Part shown: one piece after another, positions 22,656 through 34,689 of the stretch
Layout of the letters: each line of letters starts with the position of its first letter
Position numbering within the stretch: position 1 is the first letter of the stretch
Source: Steinernema hermaphroditum
Taxonomy: Eukaryota; Nematoda; Chromadorea; Rhabditida; Steinernematidae
Assembly (NCBI GenBank): GCA_030435675.1
Contig: CM059621.1
Location: forward strand, 6,758,001 to 6,822,000
Direction: 5' to 3'
DNA: 64,000 nucleotides
The notes under the pieces: generated by a model
Told to the model about the DNA's origin: nothing
The model's database searches: none
Seen by the model: the letters and a program-made list of their open reading frames with translations, nothing else
Position numbers and translations under genes: made by a program

Positions 22656-25613
22656 ATGGCCACTGAAACGCAAATTCCGGTTAAGAAGGACGTTCCTGCC
22701 AGAAAAGAAGAGCTTAGCGAAGAAGACTGCAAGCTGCGTGAAGAACTCACCGCACTCGTCGAGCGGTTGGCCGACTCAAATGCAGATGTGCACCTCGCCT
22801 CCCTGGAGACCATGAAGACCCACATTCGCGACGCAACAACTTCTATGACGGCCGTTCCGAAACCGCTGAAGTTCTTATGCGCGCATTACCCGAAGCTGAA
22901 GGAGGTGTTCCAGAAGATGACGGCTGGACCTGTGAAGCAACGCTGTGCCGACATCATCTCCGTCATTGCCATGGTTGCTGGTGACAGCGGAGATTGCATC
23001 AACTACCGTCTGGAGGGTGCACATGAGCCCATTCAAAACTGGGGACATGAATACGTTCGGTGGGTCTCAAACTAGCATTTGGCAAATGTTACGATCTTTC
23101 ATCTTTTAGACATTTGACCATGGGAATGCCGGATATATGGAAGGTGGCCGCTGATGACGAACGTTATGAGGCACTCCTTGCGCTGGTGAAACAGATCGTC
23201 GCCTACTGTATGAAACACAACGCGGAAGTGGACGCGTGCGATTTGCTGGTAGAGATCGAACTTCTTATGCTGCTGGAAGAGTTCGTCACGGAGGCCGAAT
23301 GCGAAAGAGTGAGCAGGTACCTGCTCTCACTGGCGCCTCTGACACCAGCTCCGGACAATCACCTGCTTATTCGATCTGCCCAAGACCTCTACATGAAGTT
23401 CGGAAAATCCTACGAAGCCTTGCGATGCGCCGTTATGCTGAACGACGTTCCACTCTGCCGTAAAATTTTCTTGGAATGTCGGGATGGGTGAGTCAAGCTC
23501 AGTACATGGTCACGTTCTATGGAGCGAATTCAGATTGGTCCAAAAGCAAATGGCCATCCTCCTGGGACGTCACCAGATTTTCCTTGAGCTCGAGGACGTG
23601 GAGAACGCAGAGAAGCTTATAGAGCTGAATACTAACGCCAATCTCCACAACTATTTCATATCGCTAGGCCGGGAGCTGGATGTAATGGAACCAAAGACAC
23701 CCGAAGACATCTACAAAAGACATTTCGAACCGAACTACCGTCCCAGAGCGCCCTCCGCGACAGACACGATCCGCATGAACCTTGCCGATGCGTTCGTAAA
23801 CGGCTTTGTCAACTGTGGATTCGGCGTTGACAAGATGATGTCGGACCCGGACAGCGCCAACAAGTGGTTCTACAAGAACAAGGAGTTCGGCATGACCTCG
23901 GCCGCTGCCAGTCAAGGACTCGTTTGGAGGTGGAACATCGAAGCCGGCCTTGCCCAGTGCGATCGCTTCCTCTACGTGAAGGACGATTTTATCAAGGTAA
24001 TGACTCTAGAGAGAGTATCATATACACCTGTACACTCAGGCTGGAACGCTATTGGCAATTGGCATCGTCTCCAGTGGGATTCAAGACACATGCGATCCGG
24101 CCTCTGCACTTCTGCTCGATTACGTGCACAGCGTAAGCGCACCTATGCGCATTGGGGCAGTGTTCGGCTTAGGCCTCGCCTATGCCAATTCGAAGCGGCA
24201 AACCGTACTCAAGGATGAAGACGGTGGAGTCGTCTACGAACTCAAGAGAGTGTTCTCGTGCACGAAGGCATCTGCTACCACAGAGCTAAAGGGACTAGCC
24301 GCGTTGTCGCTCGGTTTCATCCTTGTCGGAACCGCTGACCACGACACTGCGGCGGTGCTGCTCCAATGTTTGATGGAGAAGAACGCCATCGCATTGGCCG
24401 ATCCCAATGTGCGTTTTGTAGCCTTGGGAATCGCGCTCATCTTCCTGGGAACACAAGAAAAAAGCGAAGTTTTTGTTGAAGGTTTGCGGTGCCTCCCGGA
24501 GCCGTTCGGCAGCATGATCTCCACGCTGGTCGACGTATGCGCTTTTGCTGGAACGGGCAACGTCCTCAAGATCCAGTCACTTCTGCACCTTTGTGCCGAA
24601 CACTACGAACCGAAGGAGGAAACGAAGAAGAAGAAGAGCTCCGGCGCTCAGGCAGCTCCATCTCCACCTGTTCCAGAGCCGGACGACCATTCCATGCAGC
24701 AAGCGGTCGCCGTTCTCGGAATCGGCCTTATCGCCATGGGAGAAGAAATCGGTAATCAGATGTGCCAGAGAGCTTTCGGTCATTTGGTATGTTTCGTGCA
24801 TTGTAGTTCAAATTTACTTCTATTTTTAGGCGCGTTACGCAGAGCCGAACATTCGTCGTGCAGTGCCGCTAGCCTTGGCGCTAGCCAATGTCTCCAACCC
24901 TCACGTCAACGTTATGGAGACGCTTAGTAAGATGAGTCATGACAACGACGACGAAATGGCGCGCAACGCCATCTTCGCTCTAGGACTGGTGGGTGCCGGC
25001 ACGAACCACTCTCGTCTTGCCCGCATGTTGCGTCAACTAGTGGCATTCTACCGCAAGGACTCAACGAGCACGATGCTCGTGCGCATCGCACAAGGCCTCA
25101 TCCATCTGGGTAAAGGAACGATGACGTTGAGCCCGTATCACTCCGATCGCCAGCTTATGTGCCCCGCTGCCGTTGCCAGTCTCTTTGCCACATGCTTCGC
25201 TTTTCTCGATTCAAAGAACAGTAAGCTGCCTAACGTGTTTGCCTACTTATACTTCTTCCATTTCAGCTATTCTCAACGGTCGTCAACATTACCTACTGTA
25301 CAGCCTCGTCCCTGCCATGCAGCCTCGTCATCTCATTACCGTGATCGAGGACGAGGACAAGCCAGACAGCCTGAAGCAGATCAACGTCGCTGTCCGCGTC
25401 GGTCAGGCTGTCGACGTTGTCGGACAGGCCGGAAAACCTAAGACCATCACTGGATTCCAGACGTTCAACACTCCCGTTGTGCTCACCTCCGGTGACCGCG
25501 CCGAACTGGCTACCGATGAATACCTGCCGTTATCACCGTGTCTTGAAGGCATCGTTATCCTGAAAAAGAATCCCGAATACGATGCTGGGCGCCTGACCAG
25601 AGCAAAGAAGTAG
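22656..25613 (+). CDS. rpn-1: 26S proteasome regulatory subunit RPN1 (PSMD2)
   Basis: Large scaffold of the 19S base that docks ubiquitin receptors, UBL shuttle proteins and Ubp6/USP14. Six exons join in phase: 22656-23059, 23110-23487, 23534-23996, 24040-24786, 24830-25220 and 25267-25613, giving 909 aa (human PSMD2 is 908). The N-terminal part matches PSMD2 ([20 protein letters not shown]). The middle contains the toroid of PC repeats ([45 protein letters not shown]). A Lys-rich loop ([12 protein letters not shown]) interrupts the repeats as in other species. The C-terminus [20 protein letters not shown] is nearly invariant across animals. Confidence 0.96.
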
Positions 25614-26312
25614 TTAAGCACAATAATAGCAGCTCTCTGTAATCTAATTGCTTTGTATTATGAATGTTTTTTTATTCTGCTGTCTTTGTCTGTACTGAAG
25701 TGCATGGGGAAGGAGATATACTTTGTGGATTCTGGTGAACGAACTCAGCGAGCGAACAAGTGGTTCACAGTGCTGATGAACTGAGGGGGCTGAACGTGTA
25801 TGTGGCTCTGGACCTGTATCTTATCTTGTCAATCTTGGGCAGATTCTCTTTGCAAGGCAGGGCAGACTGTCCTCCTCCTCAGTTCACCGCACTGACACAA
25901 CGGAGAGCGATCGGTCTGCAGATGTTGTCCGTATCTCTGCCCGCCGCTCGGGATCAAGGCTGTGCTAGACGAGACTCTTCAACTTTGAGTTATCAGTCGA
26001 GCACATCAGGAAGCAGAAGTGCCACTCAGAAAGGCGTGTTTGGCGGGTAAAATTCCCGTGCTAACACCATGCCCTGAATTTGTCGGCGTTTTTTTAATCC
26101 GAGTATAATTCAAAGCGACGTTTCCGCTCCATTTCGGTGCCTTTGTGTTAGAATAAGCCGGCTGAATCATCAAACGTTCCGACACGATTTATCATTCTAC
26201 TATTCTAAGGAGTGTTTGAGTGTTGGTTCTACTTGAGCTGTCGACATTGTCTTCTGGTGCCTCAGTGCAATCAGTTTCTGTCGAATCGTCTTTGGCAGCT
26301 TTCCAAGAGGAT
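25614..26312 (+). other. Spacer downstream of rpn-1
   Basis: No supportable gene. Contains the rpn-1 3' end, without a clear AATAAA, and AT-rich sequence. Confidence 0.4.
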
Positions 26313-26668
26313 TTACGCGGTTAAAGCCATTCTGCTTTCCTTATCGTCCGGCCAATAGACGTTGCCCTTAACAACACCTTTTCCCACTGAATTTGCAACG
26401 ACCGTTCTGTTCAGCTGTCCATTAATCGATGTGCACTTCTGGCGGCGACTCTCATTTTCTCCACCTTCTGAAAGAGTGTATCGACCTCTCGGCCCCATCT
26501 GTTTTGAACGCGATTCGGTGTGCACTGCTCTCGCAAACTCCATTTCCATATTTTTTCCGTGTCTGCCCCTCAACGCTCTTGTTCGGTCTTTGCTAAAATA
26601 AGCTGACGGAGTGAGTCATGGAACGCCATGGCGGCGCATTTCGAAAGTCATCACCGACTCCGTGTCAT
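26313..26668 (-). CDS. Small basic protein, hypothetical (97 aa)
   Basis: Not recognised. Two exons, 26655-26668 (14 nt, ATG start) and 26313-26592, join in phase with a 62-nt intron (CG|GTGATG ... TATTTTAG). The product is basic (MTRSRKDRTRALRGRHGKN and on) with a Gln/Asn-containing middle, no signal peptide and no membrane segment. Support is only the long frame plus a matching splice pair. The opposite strand of exon 2 is also open, so the call is tentative. It is divergent from the next gene, with 76 bp between the ATGs. Confidence 0.4.
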
Positions 26669-26744
26669 CTTCCACCTACTCTTCACTCTCATCCTGTACT
26701 TGATTGCTCGGTGCCCGTTCCAACATGAAAAGTGAAGTCGTTTG

Positions 26745-27361
26745 ATGATCACTCCAATCGTTCTCTTTCTCGTCGCTTTCCTTCGCGCTCTACAGTAACA
26801 GAGCAAGAAGGACCTGTAAGTGACTGTGGGAACTCTTTTCGGCCATCACAGGAGTGCACATTCGTTTGGTCTTTCCATCACACAGTCGTGGGAAGTCTAG
26901 AACAAATTTCCCACCATTTCTGCTGTTCTTTGATCTGACCGAAAATTAGAGTGAGGAATATTCCGGCACCAGAGGGAAATCTTTTCCCAGCTTTTGAGAT
27001 TACATGCGCTTCTATGGAACTCAACCTCATCGAAAATCGGTGTTTCGAAAAAATCGGTTCTTTCTCAATTTTCTGAACGAGTTGTTTGTACTCAGATACG
27101 GGATCGTATATCGATGCTCAGAGTGTTCCTGACGAGTCCGAACAGCTATGTTCAGGGCAAAAAGGCAACGGTAGTATTAACACATCTTCTGGCCTTTTAG
27201 AAATCTGTAGCGGTGGGAAAACCACTTTCAATGTCTCATGCACCTTCTATTCTTTCGATCAGACCCCAACGCAGTACGATAAAAACTGTAATACGCAAGA
27301 GGACCGCATGTATTTCACATTTACAGTAGTGCGAAATTTCTTGTTTAAAACCCTGCTGTGA
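26745..27361 (+). CDS. Small secreted Cys-containing protein, hypothetical (140 aa)
   Basis: Not recognised. Three exons join in phase: 26745-26794, 26950-27056 and 27096-27361. Exon 1 encodes a typical signal peptide (MITPIVLFLVAFLRALQ). The mature part has six cysteines (ITCAS, NRCFEK, QLCSG, EICSGG, VSCTF, KNCNT) and potential N-glycosylation sites NTS and NVS, so it is probably a disulfide-bonded extracellular protein. The last intron is 39 nt, at the short end for this window. Donor 1 (CA|GTAACA) is weak, so exon 1 is the least certain part. Confidence 0.45.
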
Positions 27362-28468
27362 CAAATATTTTTCAAATGTCGAATACTTGACCTTTTCGAT
27401 ACGACAGCAGACTCTGTAGGTTTGAAGTTGGGAGTCCACAGGGGGTCACCGTGGCTCTGTGTGAAATGAACTCTGAGAGTCGAATATCGAATGAGGAGAT
27501 CATGAAGTCATGATGTGTGTGATTTTCGAGGTTGTTGGAGGTTCGGCTGTGTCCATTGAAGTTCCGTCGTGTGACCAACTGATAAGGAAAGAGGTCATGT
27601 GTGTATTTCATTTGTACGTGCAGTTCTGATTTCTGGAAGGTTTCTGGTCTTCTTGAGGCACTTTGAGTTCTGATTCTGAGTCGAAAACAACATTTAGATC
27701 ATGTTATCTTCTGAAGCCACGAAAGATTATCCGTTGACAGAATTTTAACTACAACTACAGCTTAATCCTAATTTCGAAAAACGCTCCTTAAGTGATTCCT
27801 CCAAATTCAGCAGCCATCCTAATGCGTTCCTTCCGTAAAACGCCACTTCTGGACCCGTTTCCGCTACACTCCACTCTATCCAAATTCCAAAACAAATGAG
27901 TCAAGGCGCTCGAGAGGCGACGATGTTTATCTCTCTCGTTTCGTCCCCGATTCCGAAGATCTCCTGATGGCTCCGATTCCGCTCGGCTCCGAATCGATCG
28001 ATGCTCGATGACTTTTCCTTTATCAATCACGGTCGCCGCCACCGCCACAGGAGAGGACAGCCTGACTCAGCTGATGCACCCCATGCAGGGCCTCCAGAGT
28101 GTTTGTACTGGTGCGCGTGTTTGCTCAGCTCGAGGGCGATCCGACGCCGATCCAGGGAAGCTGGCGCCTTGTGCCCGCGGGCGCGTGTCTCTTCCTCGCA
28201 ACAAAAGGCAACTCGGGGGTCGTTTGTTCCCACGGACGCGGCGACCGGCGTTCGCGTCCACCTCCACCCTGTTCGGGCTGCACACAGTGCTCTTCTGTCG
28301 GTCTCCCGACGGGCTGCGCGGAGACGCTCCTCGGAAGAGCGCTTCCCAACCGGTTTCCGGCGCCTTTAGTCCCGCACACGCTCGGCGCTGTTTACGTGTT
28401 TTGGCCGAACCTGCGAGATTAATTAGTCCGTGCGAGTGGCTCATTGTTATGCGCGTTTACAGAAGACG
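27362..28468 (+). other. Spacer upstream of the ORP gene
   Basis: No supportable gene. 28.0-28.45 kb is GC-rich and open in several frames on both strands without codon logic, probably the ORP promoter and leader. The acceptor TTTACAG lies eight bases before the ORP ATG. Confidence 0.35.
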
Positions 28469-30538
28469 ATGACGTCGGGCGACGGCATCAGCCACCAGAA
28501 TCTCGATCGCCAGATCCCTCCCAATGCCACCAGGTAGCCTCTGGCCCTTCTGTGTCCTCTGATGCCGCTCTTCAGAGATCGTCTGCCCTCCGCCGTCCGA
28601 AAGGGAGACCTTAGCATATGGAGCGTTTTGAAGCACATGGTCGGAAAGGTAGCCAGTCACTTCCTTGTCCTCCACTCCTCCCAATTCAGGACCTAACGCG
28701 TTTCACCGTGCCCATCCTTTTCAACGAACCGCTAAGTTTCCTGCAACGCCTGGCCGAATACATGGAGTACGCGTCGATCCTCACCGAAGCCGCCTCTTCC
28801 ACTGACCCCCTCCGCCGCATCGAGGTCTGTTTGTGCTCTTTTGGGCAGCGGGTCATGTTTCCCTACAGCTCGTCGGCGCCTTCGCCCTCTCCTCCCTCTC
28901 AGCAAACGCCTTCCGCCTCTCCAAACCCTTCAACCCGCTCTGGTTCGAAACCTTCGAGCTGGACAGGTCCCACGATCTGGGCTATCGGTTCGTGGCCGAG
29001 CAGGTCAGTCACCACCCTCCGGTGTCCGCTTTCCACGCCTCCAACGACGACTGGGAGTTCTTCGGAAACGTCTCTCCCCGGCTCCGCTTCTGGGGCACTT
29101 CGATCGAGTGCCAGCCGAAGGCTATGTTCACCGTGAAGCTGAAGAAGTTCAACGAGACGTATACGTGGGAGGCGGCCAGCATCAGCATCCACAACCTCAT
29201 CATGGGCGAGATGTACATGGATGTGAACGGAACCACAACTCTGAAGTGCCGCGAGAACGGATATGAATCGAAGATCACCTTCAAGAAGTCATCCAGCTGG
29301 ACTAAATCGGGCCCCGACTTCCATTTCGAAGGGGAAATATCTCACAAGTAAGTGACCAAAACCTTCAAGTACCCCCTACGCCCCCTTCAGCAAGAACAAA
29401 GTCAAAGCGCTGTACGGTAGCTGGGCTACGTTCCTCGCCTCCTGTCCCTATGCCACTTTCCACAACAAGGAAACCCACAAGGCCTGGGTCTCGGCTTTCC
29501 ACAAGTGTCTCGAAACTAAATCGGTACGTTGATCAACTGCGCGCTTCCCTAAAGGCTCTCTTTAGGACGAAGTTCCCCTTGTCAGCGGATCGACTGTCCT
29601 TTGGAAGGCGCACCGGAAACCGCAGGAGTCCACTCAGGTTGGTCACTTTTGCATCGCGCCTAAAACAGGTTCGCGCGGAGAGCGTCGGGGTAATGAAGGG
29701 TCGAAGAAGGGTGTTAGGATTTGGGAACGAGTTTCCACAGAAAGGAATTGACGAGCGACTACTCCAGACTACAGTAACCTCACTCGCAATGCAGAGAAAG
29801 TGACTTTCACGACTCTTAGAGCACCTCTTCTTCATATCATCCCTCATATCACCATTCGAACGATATGCGAAGCGATATGGAGTGGAGGGGGTTAAGTGTC
29901 AAGTGGTCTCTCCTCCCAAATCTCTAGATGTTTCCGGCCATCGTACTCTTGAATTAGTCAAGTAGGCAATTAGGGAACTCTAATACGATGCCGTAAAATC
30001 GGAAAAGGGCCAAAAAAGGATGGAACAATCAGGAACATAGTGCTTCCCTGGCGCCTTCCTCAAAAAGTAGTCCAGATGGATTGCTGACATAACATAGTCA
30101 ACAAACAGTCCAGAGTTCAACCTAGAAACAGGACCCAATCACCCCCTTCCCCCACAAACACTCAAACTCTTCAGTTCTACAACATGACCTACTTTGCACT
30201 GTCACTAAACGAGAAGCCAAAGGACCAAGAAGCCGTGGAACGACTGCCTCCGACGGACTGCCGCCTGCGGCCTGACATGCGCCTTATGGAGGACGGAGAT
30301 ATCGGTAATTACACGCGCGACGACACATCCACGCCGCTGTTCAGATAGCGCCGCCGACGAGAAGCATCGCCTCGAGGAGAAGCAGCGCGCGGCGCGACAG
30401 CGCCACAAGGAGCTGAAGACGGCGGTGACGCCAGCGTGGTTCGAGGCGGCCAATGACGAGCATGGCCGCGGCGAGTCGTGGCGCTTTACGGGTAGCTACT
30501 GGAAGCGGGACTTCAGCGCCTCCGAGGACATCTTCTGA
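28469..30538 (+). CDS. Oxysterol-binding protein-related protein, short form (426 aa)
   Basis: Lipid-transfer protein that exchanges sterol or phosphatidylserine against phosphoinositides at membrane contact sites. Eight exons join in phase: 28469-28533, 28576-28648, 28690-28824, 28869-29347, 29391-29523, 29566-29637, 30175-30304 and 30345-30538. The product is essentially only the ORD domain: FNEPLSFLQRLAEYMEYASI, FRLSKPFNPLWFETFEL and the family signature EQVSHHPPVSAFHASN, which binds the PI4P head group. There is no PH domain or ankyrin repeat, so it resembles the short ORPs (OBR family, ORP1/2-like). The C-terminal part (RLRPDMRLMEDGD to EKHRLEEKQRAARQRHKE) is the usual helical end. The 537-nt intron 6 is much longer than the others. 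Confidence 0.93.
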
Positions 30539-30638
30539 CGGCCTTCGGCAAGACGATGACGACGACGCATTTCTCGACTGCACGCTTCTTCACTTCGGAC
30601 ATCACTCCATCTATTCAGAACATGTTTGTAGAGGTTCT

Positions 30639-30644
30639 AATAAA
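30639..30644 (+). terminator. poly(A) signal of the ORP gene
   Basis: AATAAA 101 bp after the stop, facing the poly(A) signal of the convergent carnitine acyltransferase. Confidence 0.6.
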
Positions 30645-30802
30645 CACAAGTATCAGGGCTTCTCGAGATCTAATCTTTTTTTACCGTCATACTGCGTCGA
30701 ACTACCGTAGTCTGGTCACAGCAAGCACCAAACCGTAAGCCTATATACCCCCAGAGAGGATCGTGCGCTGGCCTTCCTGAAGTAATCTAGTAGATACATG
30801 TA

Positions 30803-30808
30803 TTTATT
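30803..30808 (-). terminator. poly(A) signal of the carnitine acyltransferase gene
   Basis: AATAAA on the minus strand about 104 bp after the stop. Confidence 0.6.
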
Positions 30809-30911
30809 CTAGATACCGATATAAAATCTTGTGGACAAACTCGTTTCAGGGTTCACGCGGCGCATAAGTGAAAGACTATTTACATCGTCGCTAGCGTATG
30901 TACACCGCTTC

Positions 30912-33826
30912 TCACAACTTCGACGGCTTCGGGATCTTGCCCGCCCTGTCGAGGACATTCCGCATATCGAGAAGCGCCGTCTCCAGCTCCTTGGCGAAGA
31001 GCTTCGAGCTCGTGTTGGGACAGCTCCGGAAGGAGGTGATGGTGAAGTGGAGCTGCTTCTCCTGTGGATTGTAGCAGATACCGTAGCAGTCGGGATGCGA
31101 CGGCCCGAAGCACATCTGGATGAAGTGCCGTGTGGGAACCTGGCTGGTGGAGACTTGGAAGTGGAGCATCTTCTCGTAAGCGGGCAGTTTGAGAAACTCT
31201 GGGAGTGGAAGGTTGTGCTCTCGGGCGATGAGCTTCAGTCCAAGAAGGTGGCGATCCATGCCTTTTCCATTCATCGCCAGCACCGAGTAGTCCTTGTGAG
31301 CGGTGGTGGCGGCGCGCAGAAGAGTCGCCAGCTGATCGGATGTGGAGCGCTGGGCGCAGATCTCGGAGACGAAGAACGCTGAGGCGACGTTCGGAAGCCG
31401 AATCGTGTCGGTGCGGCCGTGGGCGAACTTCCGGAGCGTCGCCGTTTCGTAGGTCGGCGGGTGGTTACCGTGGAGGCGAAAGAAGGCGAGCTGGAAGGCG
31501 ATCTGGATGAAGCTGTCCGGGCTGATCTTGTGACTCTTCGGGACGTTCTTTCCGAAGTGCTCGAAGCTGTACGATCGGATGTCCAAGTCGCGAACAACAC
31601 TGAAAAGAGCACATTGAGGAACGTCTTTTGCAGCCGACTCACTTGTCCATCTTCTTCTTGGCAACTTCGATCGCGTCCAGAACTGACTTGTCGAGGTCAA
31701 ATTTCAGCTGCTGCACCATGGAGATCTCTCCTTCGGTCGCCTGTGTTTCGAAGTTACTAGCGATGCTAAAAAGAGAGATCATGATACAATGTAACTTTGA
31801 CTGTAAATTACGGTACTAGAGCAGTGTCTATCGTAATGCAAATCCCACAAAAAGAACCGCGATTTGCCTATTTCCCTCGAAGAGAAAGTCTACGCTGTAT
31901 CTGTGATCATTAAACTTTTTCTGTGTCGTCGTAAACTTCCGAAAAGATGACTGGACTCCACTACTATTCGTCAGAGTTGTTCAAACGATCTTCGATCCAC
32001 TCACAATTGTTCCGTGATGGAGTCCATAAGCATGGCGATTGGAGGTCCCTCGGCTGGAGTGTGCTCGTAGGTCATTCCACAGTATCCATCGGCTCCAATG
32101 ACGAACTGAATCGTCTTGTCGAACCAGCGATTCGTGGAGTTGGCGTCGCATCCGCCGCCATGGAGCGCCTGGCGCGCTTGTTCGTCTCTTGCGGTCAACG
32201 AACCCTTCAGTTCGGTTTGGTTGTCCAGGCAAACAACGAAAAGTGCGTTTTCGACCGCGTGCAGATTGGCCAGATTGTTTTCTGCAGCAGATGTACTTTG
32301 ATCGTCGTTCGCTGAGATCGGATCACATACCTTGGAGGTTCTCGTATACTTTGGCCCAAACGTCCCGATCTTCGCTCGACACAATGCCGATCGGATGACG
32401 ACAGTGCGCCTCGCTGTGGGGAACGACGAAGTTCTCGATGAGATTTTTCAGCTGGTCAAGGCTGAGCATCTCGCCACCGTTATCGTAGACGGGTACTTTG
32501 AAGATCTAGAAGGCATGGGCATTCCATAGAGCGCTACTAACGGCAACTCACATGGCCGTTGCGCATGACGATGATGTGCTCACTTGGTGGGCTCAAGTCT
32601 TTTCCGTATTTGATGACATCTTTCCCGACGCGCGGGATTCTCGTGGTTCCAAAGAGAAACTTGTACTGGCTCATGTCGAACGGGACATTTCCAGCTTTGT
32701 CTTGAGGTAGCTCATCACTGGAACATGTACGCGTAAGACAGGATTACGACATCTTCGCTCCTACTTGCAAATCTTGTGATAGAAGTTGAGCGCGGCTTGA
32801 ATCATTTTCGCTGCGGCGTCGATCTGTCCTTCGAGACCGGAATAGTCGAATTTCGGAAAGAGGACGCCGGGACTGGTCACCACCGGCAGCGGAGTTCGGC
32901 CCTCGAGGTAGGCGATGTTTAGCCACCACGGCGTCAGCCAGTTCTCCATCTTGTCGGACCTCTGCTTCAACAATCTCTGAAGCGCTTTTCCCTCAGAATC
33001 GACGAATTTTCTCGCGACCTCGACGGTCTTCTTAAACTCATCGTCGTTTTGGATCGGTCTTGCGAACTGGATGAACTTCTTGACGGTTTCCTCGAGCGGT
33101 GGAACTCCGTATTTGGGCAAAGTGCAGTAGCCTGAAATGATTCAGAGGAATGCTGGGTGTATTAATGAGGTTTCGTGCACTTCATCTATACTGAAAACAT
33201 TACATAGACAAAGAAGAAAGTCAACCGAACAGATTTTGGACACCTTTGGGTTAACGCAGGCCCTTACATTAGATCAGAATTCTAGGCCTCATCCAGATAA
33301 ACTGATGACACGCTTTATCTAATCATCTTTCATTTCAATTTTTTATTTTTGGATTTTTCAACCGGATTGTAATGTATACGGTACACAGGGACAGAATCCA
33401 CTCAACTCACCCTTCTGTGTTCTGAGAAAAGGCTCCTTGATGAGTGGCGAAACGACTAACGTTGAAGGTGCGGTCACCATCGAGAGCTTTCCCATAGCCA
33501 GTGGCGGCACGGCGAAAGTCGGCTAAAGAAGGCAGTTTAGAGGCGGCGAAAACAGCGGTGTTTTGCGCGACGCGCTCACGCTCTGACGACTGAAGACGGC
33601 CGCCGGAACTCTCGGGATCTCCCGCATCCTCTGACGCACAGAATCACATGGCGGCAGCTGGTGCCCACCTCGAGGCGACGACGCAGACTTTGGACTCTGT
33701 TTTCGATCGGCGCCACAGTGTGCGTTGATTGGGACGGGGAGGAGATCCCGGATCCGGCTCCAGAGGGCATCTCAGGTGCATCCACTCGTCGCAGAGAGCA
33801 CTTACCAAACGGGACACTTTCAACAT
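30912..33826 (-). CDS. Carnitine O-acetyltransferase (choline/carnitine acyltransferase family)
   Basis: Transfers short acyl groups between CoA and carnitine. Eight exons join in phase: 33806-33826, 33411-33522, 32765-33131, 32552-32717, 32331-32505, 32005-32281, 31643-31765 and 30912-31599, giving 642 aa (human CRAT is 626). Family landmarks are LPKYGVPPLEETVKKF, LTPWWLNIAYLEGRTPLPV, NRWFDKTIQFVIGADG with the catalytic-His context YEHTPAEGPP, TYETATLRKFAHGRTDTIR and HFQVSTSQVPT. The C-terminus is KPSKL, a canonical peroxisomal PTS1 signal. Exon 1 encodes only MLKVSRL; an internal ATG in exon 2 (GCTATGGGAAAGCTC) could be an alternative start, so organelle choice may depend on the start used. 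The seven-residue first exon is the weakest part of the model. Confidence 0.93.
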
Positions 33827-34607
33827 GGCGCAAGACTGATCACAGCGCGAATCGGCGAAGAAGCGATGTGGCGGCGACGGTCAGAGAAGGGACTACACGG
33901 TGCGTACTTCGTAGTCTAGTTCCGACTTCTTATTGTCGATTTGTGCGTTTCCTCGGCTGCAGAGAACGATCAGCACTGGGACGACCTGAAAGTAAAGTAA
34001 GTTGCACTTATGGAGAAGTGCGGAGCCACGAAAATAATCCCATATCCAGTGGACTCATGTAGTTCTAGAATTACAGGACGAAATTATGCGGGTAATTGCA
34101 ATGAACTAACAAAACAAGCAAATTATCAATTATGATTTGAAGTCAGTAATTTGGAAATGAAAAGTAAACTACAGTAATTCCGCAAGCGATCTAATAAGAC
34201 GACAGTAAACAATTGAAACAAACAGATCGCAACATCCGGCAGCATAGCGCATCTTGAAAGTAACCAGAAGTGTAAGAAGACATGCGCCAAAGCAAAAATA
34301 GCGAACGCACGCCATTTACAGCAACAATCACTCGCACAAATCTCAAAGACCACGTAAACAAACGGTCTTTTTTGGCTTGACTTTGCGTGGAAATAGCACT
34401 AAAACACGCTTGCTCGCAGATAGATCACTTATCAAATGCGCAAATCGATCAGATCCCAGGTTACAAGTAAGTAAACTGCCATTTTCCACCTGACACACAT
34501 GGAAATACGACCAAATCATCGAGCAAATCGATCGCGATTGGCATTTTCCTCCGCTGCACGCACACACAGTTGACCTCCAAACGAAGAATGGCGCGGGCAA
34601 AAGGTTT
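33827..34607 (+). other. Spacer upstream of the carnitine acyltransferase
   Basis: No supportable gene. Probably contains the promoter of the minus-strand carnitine acyltransferase and the 3' flank of tRNA-Leu. Confidence 0.35.
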
Positions 34608-34689
34608 TGACGAGAGTGGGATTCGAACCCACGCCTCCGAAGAGACTGGTGCCTTAAACCAGCGCCTTAGACCGCTCGGCCATCTCGCC
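34608..34689 (-). tRNA. tRNA-Leu(AAG)
   Basis: An 82-nt cloverleaf with a long variable arm. The acceptor GGCGAGA pairs with TCTCGTC (one G-T pair), the discriminator is A, the loop TTAAGGC gives anticodon AAG and the T-arm is GTGGGTTCGAATCCCAC. No intron. Confidence 0.95.

Noticed and set aside
28067..28444. Several overlapping frames on both strands upstream of the ORP gene
   Set aside because: GC-rich sequence lacks stop codons in all frames. None has protein-like codon use or splice signals.
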